Assembly (NCBI GenBank): GCA_963971225.1
Contig: OZ020270.1
Span: forward strand, 66,408,932-66,472,931
Direction: 5' to 3'
Length of the DNA stretch: 64,000 nucleotides
Source: Melieria omissa
Taxonomy: Eukaryota; Arthropoda; Insecta; Diptera; Ulidiidae
A model generated the notes under the pieces. It was not told the origin of the DNA. It did no database searches and worked only from the letters and a program-made list of their open reading frames with translations. Shown one piece after another: positions 42,866 through 53,061 of this stretch. Within the stretch, counting starts at the first letter, position 1. The number at the start of each line of letters is the position of its first letter. The position numbers were made by a program, and so were the translations under genes.

Positions 42866-43292
42866 CTACAGTACAATGGTCCAAAATGGACTGGGTGCTA
42901 CGGAAGGCTTCTAGCCTTCCTACCCACCCTCAGATCACAGCACCTGTTCAACGCACTAATTTACATGTAGGTGGCGCCAAGCTACGCCCCTGACATGAGG
43001 TATACTTTCGTTTGAAGTGGCATATCCACAAAATTGTTTTGAATTCAGATCAATTGAAAAATACTGGACTTTGGTCAAAAATTATATGAGGGCAACATAG
43101 AAAATGTCCAAAGATTTTCAGGGAAAGTGGTGTGTTACAGCCTACAATGTATCCGTAAGTAATGTAAAGATACTAATTCAAAGTTTTATAAACCAGTAGC
43201 CAATAAAAAACATAAATTTCAAATCCAAATAAATAAATCTATTACAATATCTTTTACGAAGATCGACTACACTACTCGACACGAAAAATTGT
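42866..43292. other. No gene recognised
   Basis: Spacer with a small hairpin (gaaggcttctagccttc near 42905). Nothing else recognised. Confidence 0.35.
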
Positions 43293-44390
43293 CCTAAAAA
43301 TAAAAGTATTTTTTAGACTAATTTTCGGCTGCTGAACACGAAACTGAAAATCAAAAAATTTTCTTAAGAAGCGTTTTCGAAAAATCTTCGAAAAACACGT
43401 TTTTCCCTTCTTATTTCAGTTATGAGCACATATCTCGTAAACCAACCATCCGACTAACACATGTTAAAATATTTTTTTTAATATTTGCGATTGTGCAATG
43501 ATGAAGATATGGGTATCAAATGAAAGAGGAAAACTGTCTCCTTTTAAGTAAATTTTCTATTTTGAACTTTCAGAACTTTGAAATAGAAAAAAATTTAGAT
43601 GTATGAATCTACAGACTGAAATCCAAAACATTTATGTTTTGCATACCTGACATATTTTGGTCCTGAAAGTTCAAAATAGAAAATTTAGTTAAAATAATAC
43701 AGTTTTTGTCTCTCATTTGATACCCATATCTTCATCATTCCACAACCAAAAATATTTAACAAAATATTTGAAATGTGTATATCCTTAAAATTTTAAAGTC
43801 CTTTAGAAGATTTTTGGGTCAGAAAATGAAAAACTGACTATGCCAGGATATTATAAATGACCTCTAGTTTCACGTCTTTATCAACATTTGGATGGGTCTC
43901 GGAAAAATAAAAAAATTTTTCGCACGGTGTTTTAAATGAAAAGTTGGTGTTTTCACTCCGTGCATCATAACTTTATCATTTTTCTTTCAATTCTATTGAT
44001 GTTAGGCTTAATATTTGCTATAATAATAATATATCTAATAATATATCTTTCATCCTAGATTTTAAAACCATTGGAGATCATTTATTTTATCTATAAAAAA
44101 AGTATTCCAAAATTTATGATTTTTGAAATTGGTCAAAAAATTCACTTTTTTACAACTTTCATCGTCAGTAACTTCTCGAAATCTCGAATTTGGACAATCT
44201 ATATATCGTATGGAAAGGTCCACATGTGTTAGTCGGATGGTTGGTTTACGAGATATGTGCTTATAACTGAAATAAGAGGGGAAAAACGTGTTTTTCGAAG
44301 ATTTTTCGAAAACGCTTCTTAAAATGTTTTGATTTTTAGTTTCGTGTTCAGCAGCCGAAGATTAGTCTAAAATATACTTTTGTTTTTAGG
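43293..44390. mobile_element. Foldback element with nested palindromes
   Basis: Outer arms of about 170 bp (43293-43464 and 44222-44390) are near-perfect inverted copies starting cctaaaaa. A second pair inside (about 43480-43570 and 43668-43760; core gatgaagatatgggtatcaa) is also inverted. It is non-coding. No target duplication was identified. Confidence 0.8.
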
Positions 44391-44425
44391 AGTACGCGAT
44401 GAACCAATTTTTGAAGTGAAACTTC

Positions 44426-44699
44426 TTTACGCACGCTTGGCATGGGGAGTAAGCTGGCAAACGCGTGACGTAAGCGTTACGAAAAGTGTGATCGGGCGAG
44501 GCGAACGGAAGTTGAGTGGTTTACGCACGCTTGACTTGGGGAGTAAGCTGGCGAACGCGTTACGAAAAGTGTGATCGGGCGAGGCGAACGGGAGTTGAGT
44601 GGTTTACGCACGCTTGACTTGGGGAGTAAGCTGGCGAACGCGTGACGTAAGCGTTACGAAAAGTGTGATCGGGCGAGGCGAAAGGGAGTTGAGTGGGGG
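44426..44699. repeat. Tandem repeat, about 3 units of 83-94 bp
   Basis: Units start tttacgcacgcttg at 44426, 44520 and 44603 and run to gagttgagtgg. The middle unit lacks an 11-bp gacgtaagcgt segment. Units share gtgtgatcgggcgaggcgaa. GC-rich relative to the neighbourhood. Confidence 0.85.
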
Positions 44700-45202
44700 A
44701 TATAAGCAAGAGACAGCAGTGCGCGCGCACATTTTCTTTCTCTCTTCCTCTCATGGCACACTGCAGGCCTATTGTCTGTATCACAGTGTAGGAGCAAGAG
44801 AGAGCAGTGAGCGCGCACACTTTCTTTTCTTTACGAAAATAAAAGATCTATGCAAAAACATTAATTTACCAATGAGAACATAAAAAAGTTTAAATATTTG
44901 TAGAAAATTAATATATGTATATGTACATATATGTATATATTGTACACACACATATATATATATACATACAGATGGAGCGAAAGAAGTTTCACTTCAGTCG
45001 TGTGGTCATAAGCACACTCGTTTTTTTGTCGAGTAGTGTTATTGGTCCAGCAAATTTTTCGATTTCAGTGATGGACAATTTTTTCCAATGCACTCTTGGG
45101 GGTCAATCAAAAGAATTGTTAGTTCTGTTGCAAATTTTAATACTGTATAATAGAAAATAGCCGGAATACATCATTATCCATCGAAAACAAAATTTTCCCT
45201 AT
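44700..45202. other. Spacer with simple repeats and a dispersed repeat
   Basis: The segment 44700-44830 holds two similar caagagA-cagcagtg-gcgcgcacac-tttctttctt patches. The segment 44910-44970 is TA/CA microsatellite. About 44960-45030 is the inverted counterpart of 10020-10130. No gene. Confidence 0.5.
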
Positions 45203-46175
45203 TATTATTATTATTGATGGGGTTAATGCACTGCGACCTAGTAGATCTATTGTGCCCCCTTCTTGGACCTCAAAGACTGTCAGTGAGTCCAGTATCCAAG
45301 AGGAATTTTAGTATGTTTCCTAAACCTCTGGATACCCAGTCTGCACCCGATATGACGTGGTCTCCCAGGTGCTTCTTTCTCTTATGCATGAGTACAGGGC
45401 ATTTTCCTAGTATATGTATTGCAGTCTCGTTTTCCTGCAAGCAGAACCTGCAATACCCGTTTTCACGGATTTCTAGTTTAGTTAGATGATAATTCAATCT
45501 ACAATGCCCTGTAAGCATTCCCGTGATAATCCTAAGATTATTTTTTGACAAGGTCATACACTCCTCGAAACGTTTTCTATTATAGGATCCGATAACCAGC
45601 TTCGAATGCTCTAGACCTGGTTGATTTTCCCAGTATTGATTCCTTCTGGTTATCTCGTCCTTTCTCAGTAGGATGGAGGAGGCTCCTTTTCCCAACCCAC
45701 AAAACGGTTCAGGGCCGACAAAGGGTGTGGAAGCTCCCTTCCTTGCTAGCTCGTCAGCCCGTTCGTTCCCTTCAATGCCGGTGTGGCCCGGAACCCAAAG
45801 TACCCAGACCTTGTTGTAACGGCCAAGTTCATTCAGCTTCTCAAGGCACTCCAATACCAGTTTCGAGGACACCTGGTAGGATCTAAGAGCCTTGATAGCC
45901 GCTTGGCTGTCAGAATGGATGGCAATTTTCCGGTTCCGGTAATTCTTCACCAGATTGAAAGGAGCACACCTTTCAATAGCGTATATTTCCGCCTGGAAGA
46001 TAGTGGTGTGCTTTCCCGTAGGTTCCGAGTATCGTATCGTCGGCCCATATACTCCTATCTCGGTGCCTTCCTCCGTTAAGGAGCCATCTGTGTACCAGGA
46101 TATCATGGGCTGGTCTATCCGATATGTTTCCGTTATCGGAAAACGGCGGAAGCAAAGTTGTACACCTGATACCTT
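45203..46175 (-). mobile_element. LINE 3' fragment with RNase H
   Basis: This is a 5'-truncated non-LTR element on the minus strand ending in an (ATT)n-type tail at 45203-45222 (TAA repeats on the sense strand). TAA-type tails and an RNase H domain are found in the I/Loa-like clades. Its 5' side runs into a 40-bp mariner terminal-repeat copy at 46134-46173. Confidence 0.8.
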
Positions 46176-46220
46176 CCCATTTCCTTTTGTTACTAAGTTC
46201 AGTTTTGAACCGTTTGACAA
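45270..46220 (-). pseudogene. LINE RNase H and C-terminal zinc region
   Basis: An open stretch of about 316 residues. The RNase H blocks are ISWYTDGSLTEEG (first Asp), TIFQAEIYAIERC (Glu), IAIHSDSQAAIKAL (Asp) and LWVPGHTGIEGNERADELAR (His/Asp). A gag-like HCC finger follows (YCRFCLQENETAIHILGKC). The reverse transcriptase is missing. The first 40 or so residues are not LINE-like: they include the translation of a mariner terminal repeat (GVQLCFRRF). Confidence 0.85.
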
Positions 46221-46236
46221 AGCTGAACTTCGGTGA

Positions 46237-47005
46237 GATTGTGCCCCTCGGTATTTTTCCCTATATCAAATATGATATTTCGACATACGTTTAACTGTGC
46301 GCGTTAGTGATTTGATGTAGCTGTGTGCGTCGGTGTAAAGTGCATGCCCGCTGGCAAGGGCGATTATGAGGGTATTTGGCGGGCTGATTCAGTAGTTGCA
46401 ACGCTTGAAATATGAGTATGCGGCTCTTCCGAACGTAAGCTTGTGTGTGTGTGTACGCGCGCGCTGAAAGTGTAAGCAAATAAAACACTCAATTAAATTT
46501 AAGGTTAATTGTGTTGGCTTAATAACGTCATTGCGTCAACCACTCAAACGCAAATGGCAGGTGGCGGTTGTCAAAAGCTCGCCTTGCTCCCTTTGGCGGC
46601 AATGTAAGTGCGCTAAGGGCGTTTAAGGTAATCTGCGCGCCCTTTCAAAATATGACAGCTTTTTATTTGAACGGTCTTGTGTGTCAGTGTATGTAAATAA
46701 ATGAAATTAAAATATCACCGTAATATAATTTGCGTTTTCAAATTAACTCTTGACTGCCCACCACCGGGTTTCGGGCGCTTAGCGATGCGCATTTTCTGAT
46801 TACACTGACACAAGACAACGGCCATAATTTTTTTGTCGCAAATACTAAATACTACAAATAAATTGTTTGCAGTGACTGCCTGGTCCCTGAAACTGAAAAT
46901 GGTAATTTTACTGCAGAACTCTTAGAATTAAAATTGATGAAAATATTCCAAATGCAAAATAATTCATAATAGTTTTTGGAAACAATTCAAAAATTGAAAA
47001 ATCTG
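46237..47005. other. No gene recognised
   Basis: Moderately GC-rich sequence with a (GT)n stretch near 46440. I see no element ends; it could be unique host DNA. Confidence 0.35.
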
Positions 47006-47780
47006 TCTACATATATATAAAAAAGTGAATGTATGTGTGTAAGAGCATCACGCTCAAACGGACTGGCCGATTTCCGTGGCCGATGTTTTTGTTGGATTCG
47101 TATTGAGTCAGTTCAGGTTCGTGCGAAAAAAAATTCCGGAAAATCTATTGGAAAAGTCGGAAAATCCCTGCCATATTTGACCGTGAATTCTGAAAATTTT
47201 CAGGAAAAATAAGTCACGCATCAAATAAATTCCCTAAGAACTTACTATTTAGTCAAGTCCTTCGACAGGGCGAATGAGGCGAGTATTGGACGAGGGGGCA
47301 TGGCACCACCCATACAGGCCAATCGTTAATAATGGAATAACTTCGAAAGGTGCACAGCATTGAAATTTAGCATAGCGTCGTACTATAGATGTGTCATTCT
47401 ACTGGTAAGATTTGATGGGCGTTGAACAAGAGGCGTGCCACATTTTCTGTGACCCAAATATTTTGATGAACTTTAAGTGGCACAGCAATTAAACTAAGTA
47501 CGAACCTACCATTTATTCATATCTTTCGGCAGAGGGAATGGTGCGGAACAAGGGGGCGTGGCACCGCCCATACAAGCCAAATTTTTAATATACACTAGTC
47601 AGAATAAGTTTGCGTACAGGCAAGTCAAAATTATATTATCATCAATTTTGACCTCAAAAATGAGTTCTATGTTTACCAAAACTTATCCACATTATTCATA
47701 TATGCCTTAGCTGCACTTTGTTGTGTTTTAGATGCATTAAAATAATAATTTTCCATATATTCGTATATATTGACAATATA

Positions 47781-49060
47781 ACACTTCGTTCAATAATGTG
47801 TGTGACTAACTAATTAAAACACATTTTTTTGCCAAAATTCGTTTTTATTCATCAACATAGTCCCCTTTTAGGGAGATACAATCATTCCAACGCTTTTCCA
47901 ATCTTTCGATACCGCCTTTGTAGAACGATTTTTCTTTGCCTTCAAAATAGGCGTTAGTTTCGGCGATTACTTCATCATTTGAGCCAAATCTCTTACCACG
48001 GAGCATCTTTTTGAGGTCTGCGAAGAGCCAGTAGTCGCTGGGGGCCAGATCTGGAGAATACGGGGGATGAGGAAGCAATTCGAAGCCCAATTCATGCATT
48101 TTTGCCATCGTTTTCATCGACTTGTGACACGGTGCATTGTCTTGGTGAAACAACACTTTTTTCTTCTTCATATGGGGCCGCTTAATCGCGATTTCTTCTT
48201 TCAAACGTTCCAACAACGCTATATAATAGTCGCTATTGATTGTTTTCCCTTTCTCAAGATAGTCGATGAATATTATTCCGTGCACATCCCAAAATACTGA
48301 CGCCATAACCTTGCCAGCCGATGTTTGTGCCTTTGGACGCTTTGGGCGGCTTTCACCGGTTGCATGCCACTCAGCAGACTGCCGATTTGACTCTGGAGTG
48401 AAATGGTGGATCCATGTTTCATCCATTGTGATGTACCGACGCAAAAACTCCGACTTGTTGCGCGTAAACATGTCCAAACAGCTCTTTGAATCATCGATTC
48501 GTTGTTGTTTTTGCTCCGGTGTGAGCAAACGCGGCACCCATTTCGAAAACACCTTTTTCATAACCAAATGTTCGTGTATTATGGTGTGTACACTGCCTGC
48601 TGATATCTTTAGAATGTCAGCAATCTCCCCCACTTTCACTTTACGGTCGGACATAATGATTTTCAGTGTTTTTTCAACGTTTTCCGGAATAACCGTCCAG
48701 TAGATGGAATGTCATCGGTGTCTGTACGACCACGTTTGAATTCGGCATACCAATAACAAATGGTTCTTTTTGATGGAGCAGAGTCCGAATAATGTTTTTC
48801 AAGCCATTCCTGGCATTGAACAGTATTTTTTTTCATTAAAAAACAATGATAAATCAGCACACGGAATTGCTTTGAATTCATTTTTTTTGAAAACTCAAAA
48901 GTAGTGTCACTTAAAGCACTGTAACTTGTAAACTAATGGTCGGATTGACATATAATTTTGACAGTAAGCCTAAAAAGGTTCACAATTTCGAAAAAAAATA
49001 TTGATTTAGTATTAGTGCCGCCATCTATGTGTCAGTCACACACATTATTGAACGAAGTGT
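47781..49060 (-). mobile_element. Himar-type mariner, complete element (copy 2)
   Basis: A 1,280-bp element has perfect inverted ends (acacttcgttcaataatgtg...) and TA on both sides (47779-47780, 49061-49062). Its length is normal for the family. It is nearly identical to copy 1 at the left edge of the window. Confidence 0.95.
47845..48881 (-). pseudogene. mariner transposase with one frameshift
   Basis: The N-terminal piece (48881-48663) opens MNSKQFRVLIYHCFLMKKNT and carries the first helix-turn-helix (SAPSKRTICYWYAEFKRG). The main piece (48654-47845) contains the second helix-turn-helix (VGEIADILKISAGSVHTII) and a complete DD34D core: MDETWIHHF, HQDNAPCHKS, and SPDLAPSDYW. The two pieces are in different frames; the shift lies near 48690-48700 in the linker after STGR, with some linker sequence lost. 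Everything else is intact at about 345 residues in total, the usual length. Confidence 0.92.
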
Positions 49061-49354
49061 TACTCACAAAACGGTGCAGAATTGCGTACAAAACAAAACT
49101 AATAACGGGGAATTTCCAGTTATGCTTTTTATTTTTATTTGGAAATTTGTGTTCCATAGAGCAGTAAACGAGCTTTTAAATTATTTTTAAACGTATATGC
49201 GCTTGAAATTAAATAGAAAGCAATAGAAACCCAAAAAATTTCGTAAAATTAGAGAAACTTTTCGAAGAGCATTTAGCTATTTCGAAAAGCCATCATAAAT
49301 TTCAAAAAAAAAACAAATTCTTGCTTCTTTGCTACGATCTGGCCATTTTCTTAA

Positions 49355-50016
49355 GGGGGTCTTCTGCTTACGCGGATTGAAAAAATCGATTTTTTTTTTT
49401 GCATTTTTTGAATATAGAGGATATAAGGAATACGTCTTATAAACGGTTTTGTGAAAAACACATTCCTTCTTGGGTTTTCGAAGCCGGAAACATAGCCGCC
49501 TCCAGCCGTTTCGAGCATTTCCGTTATCTTTAAACGCATTTTCCCGAAAATCACCTTTTTTATACTTTGTGGTATGACTTCTACGATGTGGTATGACTTC
49601 TACGATTTTTGAAATTATGTTTTGTTCAATTTTTATGACCCTCAACAGGTCAAAAAACGTGGTTGAAAATACAACTTTTCACAAAAAACCGTATAATTTG
49701 AAAAATGTTAAAAATAAAAAAAATCGTACTCGGAGAAGCATAGAGAGATGTTTTATGAAGAAGTGAAAAAAAAAATTAGTCAAATCCGATGAAAATTACT
49801 TGTAGAAGTCATACCACAAAGTATAAAAAAGGTGATTTTCGGGAAAATGCGTTTAAAGATAACGGAAATGCACACACATAAGGCATTTGTCATTTTTCAA
49901 GTTTAAACATGTACAAAAATAATAAAAAAAAAATTTTTCAATTATCTTGTATAGTTTCCTTACAATTAATTTCCAAAAATAGACTAAAATTCCGGGCTCG
50001 TAAGCAGAAGACCCCC
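49355..50016. mobile_element. TTAA MITE with 18-bp TIR and 70-bp internal palindrome
   Basis: TTAA at 49351-49354 and 50017-50020; perfect inverted ends GGGGGTCTTCTGCTTACG. Inside, two 70-bp arms are exact inverted copies (49515-49584 and 49802-49871). Beside the left arm the 19-mer gtggtatgacttctacgat occurs twice in tandem. It is non-coding, 662 bp. Confidence 0.85.
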
Positions 50017-50379
50017 TTAAGCTGCCCAAGCAATAGGATTAGATTGTTTTGCGATCAGTGCATCATAATCTTAGGCTAGTTGCATCCAATATCTTAAGAA
50101 ATGTACAGAAATATTTTATAAAACCTAGTAGCAGTGCCTTTATAAGAAAAATCATGAAAAAAAAATGTAAGAAGCCCATATTTAGCTTACTAACAAGGAG
50201 CACAGAATTGCTTTCGTGAAAGAGTCCATCAAAGTGTCTAGAAAACCGGATTTCCGGGACTATGTGTTGTTATCTATGGAATAGGAGATTTATTATTCTC
50301 TGATAATGGTTTGGCATATTTGGCATTAAAAGGCATCAAATAATTTTAGGAGGATTCAGTTAATCACAAAAATGTGACA

Positions 50380-50700
50380 TTAACAGTAAAGCATAGCATT
50401 GGTATGGGGCTGCATGTCTAGTAAAGGAGTGAGCAGGCTGTGATGTTTTATTCAGCAATGGTGCCGAGGGGTTATTTACATATTCTAAAAGCTTATGCAA
50501 GCCAAGGTTTCAAAATTTTGGATCAGGTACCAACATTTCTTTTAACTTTACGATGACCTTAAGGCGCAATGCATACGATGCGAAGCTAAGTTTGCTACTA
50601 ACTGGCTCAAAAAAGTTGAAAAAGTTCCCCCCTAGTCACCTAGAGTGCATTTAATTAAATATATATGGGGTTTACTTGAACCCTGAGCCGGACAACACTC
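50380..50700 (+). pseudogene. Tc1-like transposase debris
   Basis: In shifting frames this reads like a decayed Tc1 core: a GMGLHV patch where relatives have W-G-C-M, then MFYSAMVPRGYLHILKAYA, then a weak remnant of the KVEKVP...SPDLNPIE region near 50600-50680. Many stops. It is identified by position inside the Tc1-like element and by this pattern only. Confidence 0.4.
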
Positions 50701-50819
50701 CATCTTCAAAGATATTGATACGATGAGAAATTCTGTGCCGCACTGTACAGGAGTGCTTTTCTCCGCACGAATGTTTTCCAAGCATACTTTTAGGCATGCA
50801 CTGTGAAGTACAGCAAAAC

Positions 50820-51159
50820 TGTTATAAATTCGCTTGGTATAGTCCGATATGGCAAGGATGGTTCTCGAAGAAATGGGCTGTGCGAGAATGGTCGAGCGCT
50901 TTCCAATTAGAAGTTGCAAGAAACTTCGGCGCGATAAGAAAACTGGTATAAAAGCAGCAGTGGCAGCGCAAGGAGTCGAGTCTGTGTTGAGTAAGCAATG
51001 GGGAAACATGCAATAGTAGTAGTGTAAAGTAGAACAAGTGCAAATTTGTAAATAAAGCGATTGTTAGTTTTGACTACGTGGGCTGGATAACTGAAGTTGT
51101 TTTATTTTCAAATACAATCAAAACGAACCGTCGATAACGAACTGGGGAATTTCGTAACA
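50820..51159 (+). repeat. Probable solo LTR
   Basis: A 340-bp block has TGTTA...TAACA ends that are inverted copies over about 12 bases (TGTTATAAATTC / GAATTTCGTAACA). It carries a TATAAAAG box near 50951 and an AATAAA near 51051, in the order expected of an LTR promoter and poly(A) signal. I do not see a clean target duplication, so it may be recombined or misjudged. Confidence 0.5.
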
Positions 51160-52027
51160 ATATAGTAAACAAATATAACAATTTAAGGATATAACAAAAG
51201 AACCGCTAAAAAAACACATAATATATTAAAATGTATGCCGAAACTTCTGCAGGGAGTTCCAATAAGAGAAGCATATGCAAAAAGTCAATTAATTTTTGGA
51301 CAAAACTTAGTTTAAATTAAATTTTTGCTCATAACCTTATCTTGTACGCAAACTTTTTCTGAGGTGTATTCATAGTACATTTTGTTTATGGCTCTTCTTT
51401 TACAGTTTTGTCAAGTTTTTGTTCTTATTATCTTTATAGAATAAAATAACTAAGTTTATGGAAAAAATAAAAAATATTTTGTTTTTGAAAAATTACTTTG
51501 ATTGATTTATTTTTCATATGAAAAAACTTGATACCCCTTGTACGCAAACTTATTCTGACTAGTGTATAATATCTTCGAAATTTTAAGTCGTACAACACGG
51601 AAATTTAGTACCCCGTCGTCCCATAGATGAGTCATTTTACTGGAAGATTTGATGGGCATTGGACAAGGGGCGTGGCACATTTTTGTGTCCCAAACACTTT
51701 TGCTGAACTATAAGTCGCTCAGCAATGAAACTTAGTACGAACCTACCATTTTCCCTTTCGACAGAGGGCACTGTGCGGGTATGGAAGAAGGGAGCGTGGC
51801 ACCACCCATTTAACTTAAATCTTGTTCAAGCGCAGTCTAGTTCTGTACTGAAAATTAGGAGCAACATGATTGGCTGATTTGTGGGCTTCGATTGCGTTAA
51901 TGTAGCTCCTCCATTTTCTTTAGTTGGTTTTCTTCGTCAATTTGCATCGCCATAGGTTCGACATCTCGCGCATTTCATTATAAAAAACACAAATGTTGTG
52001 CGAGACGAAGTTCGCCGGGTCAGCTAG

Positions 52028-52842
52028 TATTATTTAAACAGACGATTAAATTTAAACTAAGTGAAAGCACTCCGAACCAAAAATAATTTGACACATCCTT
52101 TTTTGTTTTGTTAAATTCTTCTTTACGGGTTAGAAGTTTCCATGGATAAATATAAAACACTGGACATGCAGTTTTTATATGAATGTGAATAGCTTTTCCA
52201 CGCTGTTTTCAAAAACATATTCCGTTTTATGCAACGGCTCTGGTTTTCGTAAAAAATGGGAGTGTCACTTTTTCAAATTTTCCTTAACTTTTTCCACGTT
52301 TTCGACTGTAATTTCTGAACCAATATCCTATCAACATAATTTTTATATCGATGGACTTACCTTCTTTTCTGAAAATTATGCGTTCTAAATTGGCGTGGTA
52401 AGAAGGTTTCAAAGTACGAAAATATGGAATTTCAGGAGTTTCTTCTGATGGCGAAAATCGTACAGATGTTTCTTAAATCAAGTTACAAGGTATATGAATA
52501 TATTAAGAAGAAACATCATGCTATATAACTGAGGCAACATTTTTCGCGGAATACACAATAGCATCGAAGTAATACCAAAAGTGTGCTCATTTAAATTTCA
52601 ACATTTTTCAGCCATTTGTCAATGATTTACTTAAAAAACAAAGGCCATCAAAATATGCATTTTGTTTTTATTTACCATCGAGCAATTTAACTTTTTTGTA
52701 TAAGCAAACTACAAAAAAATTTTAATTGCTAGAAGGAAAATTAAAAAAAAACCTTTGCATGTTGAAACGTGTTGAAATTGTCATGAGCACATTTTTGGTA
52801 TTATTTCGATGCGAATGTGTTCCGCCAAATAATTTGGCTGTG
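52028..52842. other. No gene recognised
   Basis: A/T-rich spacer between the Helitron-like element and the LINE. The last ten bases (tttggctgtg) are one copy of the LINE's target duplication. Confidence 0.4.
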
Positions 52843-53061
52843 TTTTTTTTTTTTTTTTTTTTTGTTTTACGTCGGAAGTTGGAAATCTTCGTTCAAGATA
52901 CTCTGGAACCCGTATTCCAGAGTTATGCCGGATTTCTACCGGCTAAAACCAACTCCCGTAGTCTTCACTCTCCTTTGATTCCCCGCGGTACCGCCGGTGA
53001 GGGCATTCCTTCACGGGGAGGATTGACCTTGCGTCAGGCACATGTAGTTTTGTCTTATCGC

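Larger units (their letters stand above)
47593..51564 (+). mobile_element. Tc1-like element containing mariner, MITE and LTR insertions
   Basis: Inverted ends CACTAGTCAGAATAAGTTTG... are flanked by TA (47591-47592, 51565-51566). An inner repeat (cttgtacgcaaactttttct) lies near 51340. It is split by the mariner at 47781-49060 and the MITE at 49355-50016, and carries an LTR-like block at 50820-51159. Only shreds of transposase remain. Confidence 0.8.
47006..52027 (+). mobile_element. Helitron-like non-autonomous element, heavily interrupted
   Basis: The left end starts TCTACATATATATAAAAAAG. The right end carries a short hairpin (gcga...tcgc) followed by ccgggtcagCTAG at 52027, then T. TC...CTAG ends, no inverted repeats and no target duplication are the Helitron layout. 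The interior (47230-47590 and 51570-51990) holds repeated ggcgtggcac-cacccat units like those at 62670-63460. Most of the span is a Tc1-like element and its own insertions. The base before the left end is G, not the usual A. Confidence 0.7.

Noticed and set aside
44426..44699. CRISPR or bacterial origin for the tandem repeat
   Set aside because: Three direct units without distinct spacers; the surrounding sequence is insect transposon DNA.
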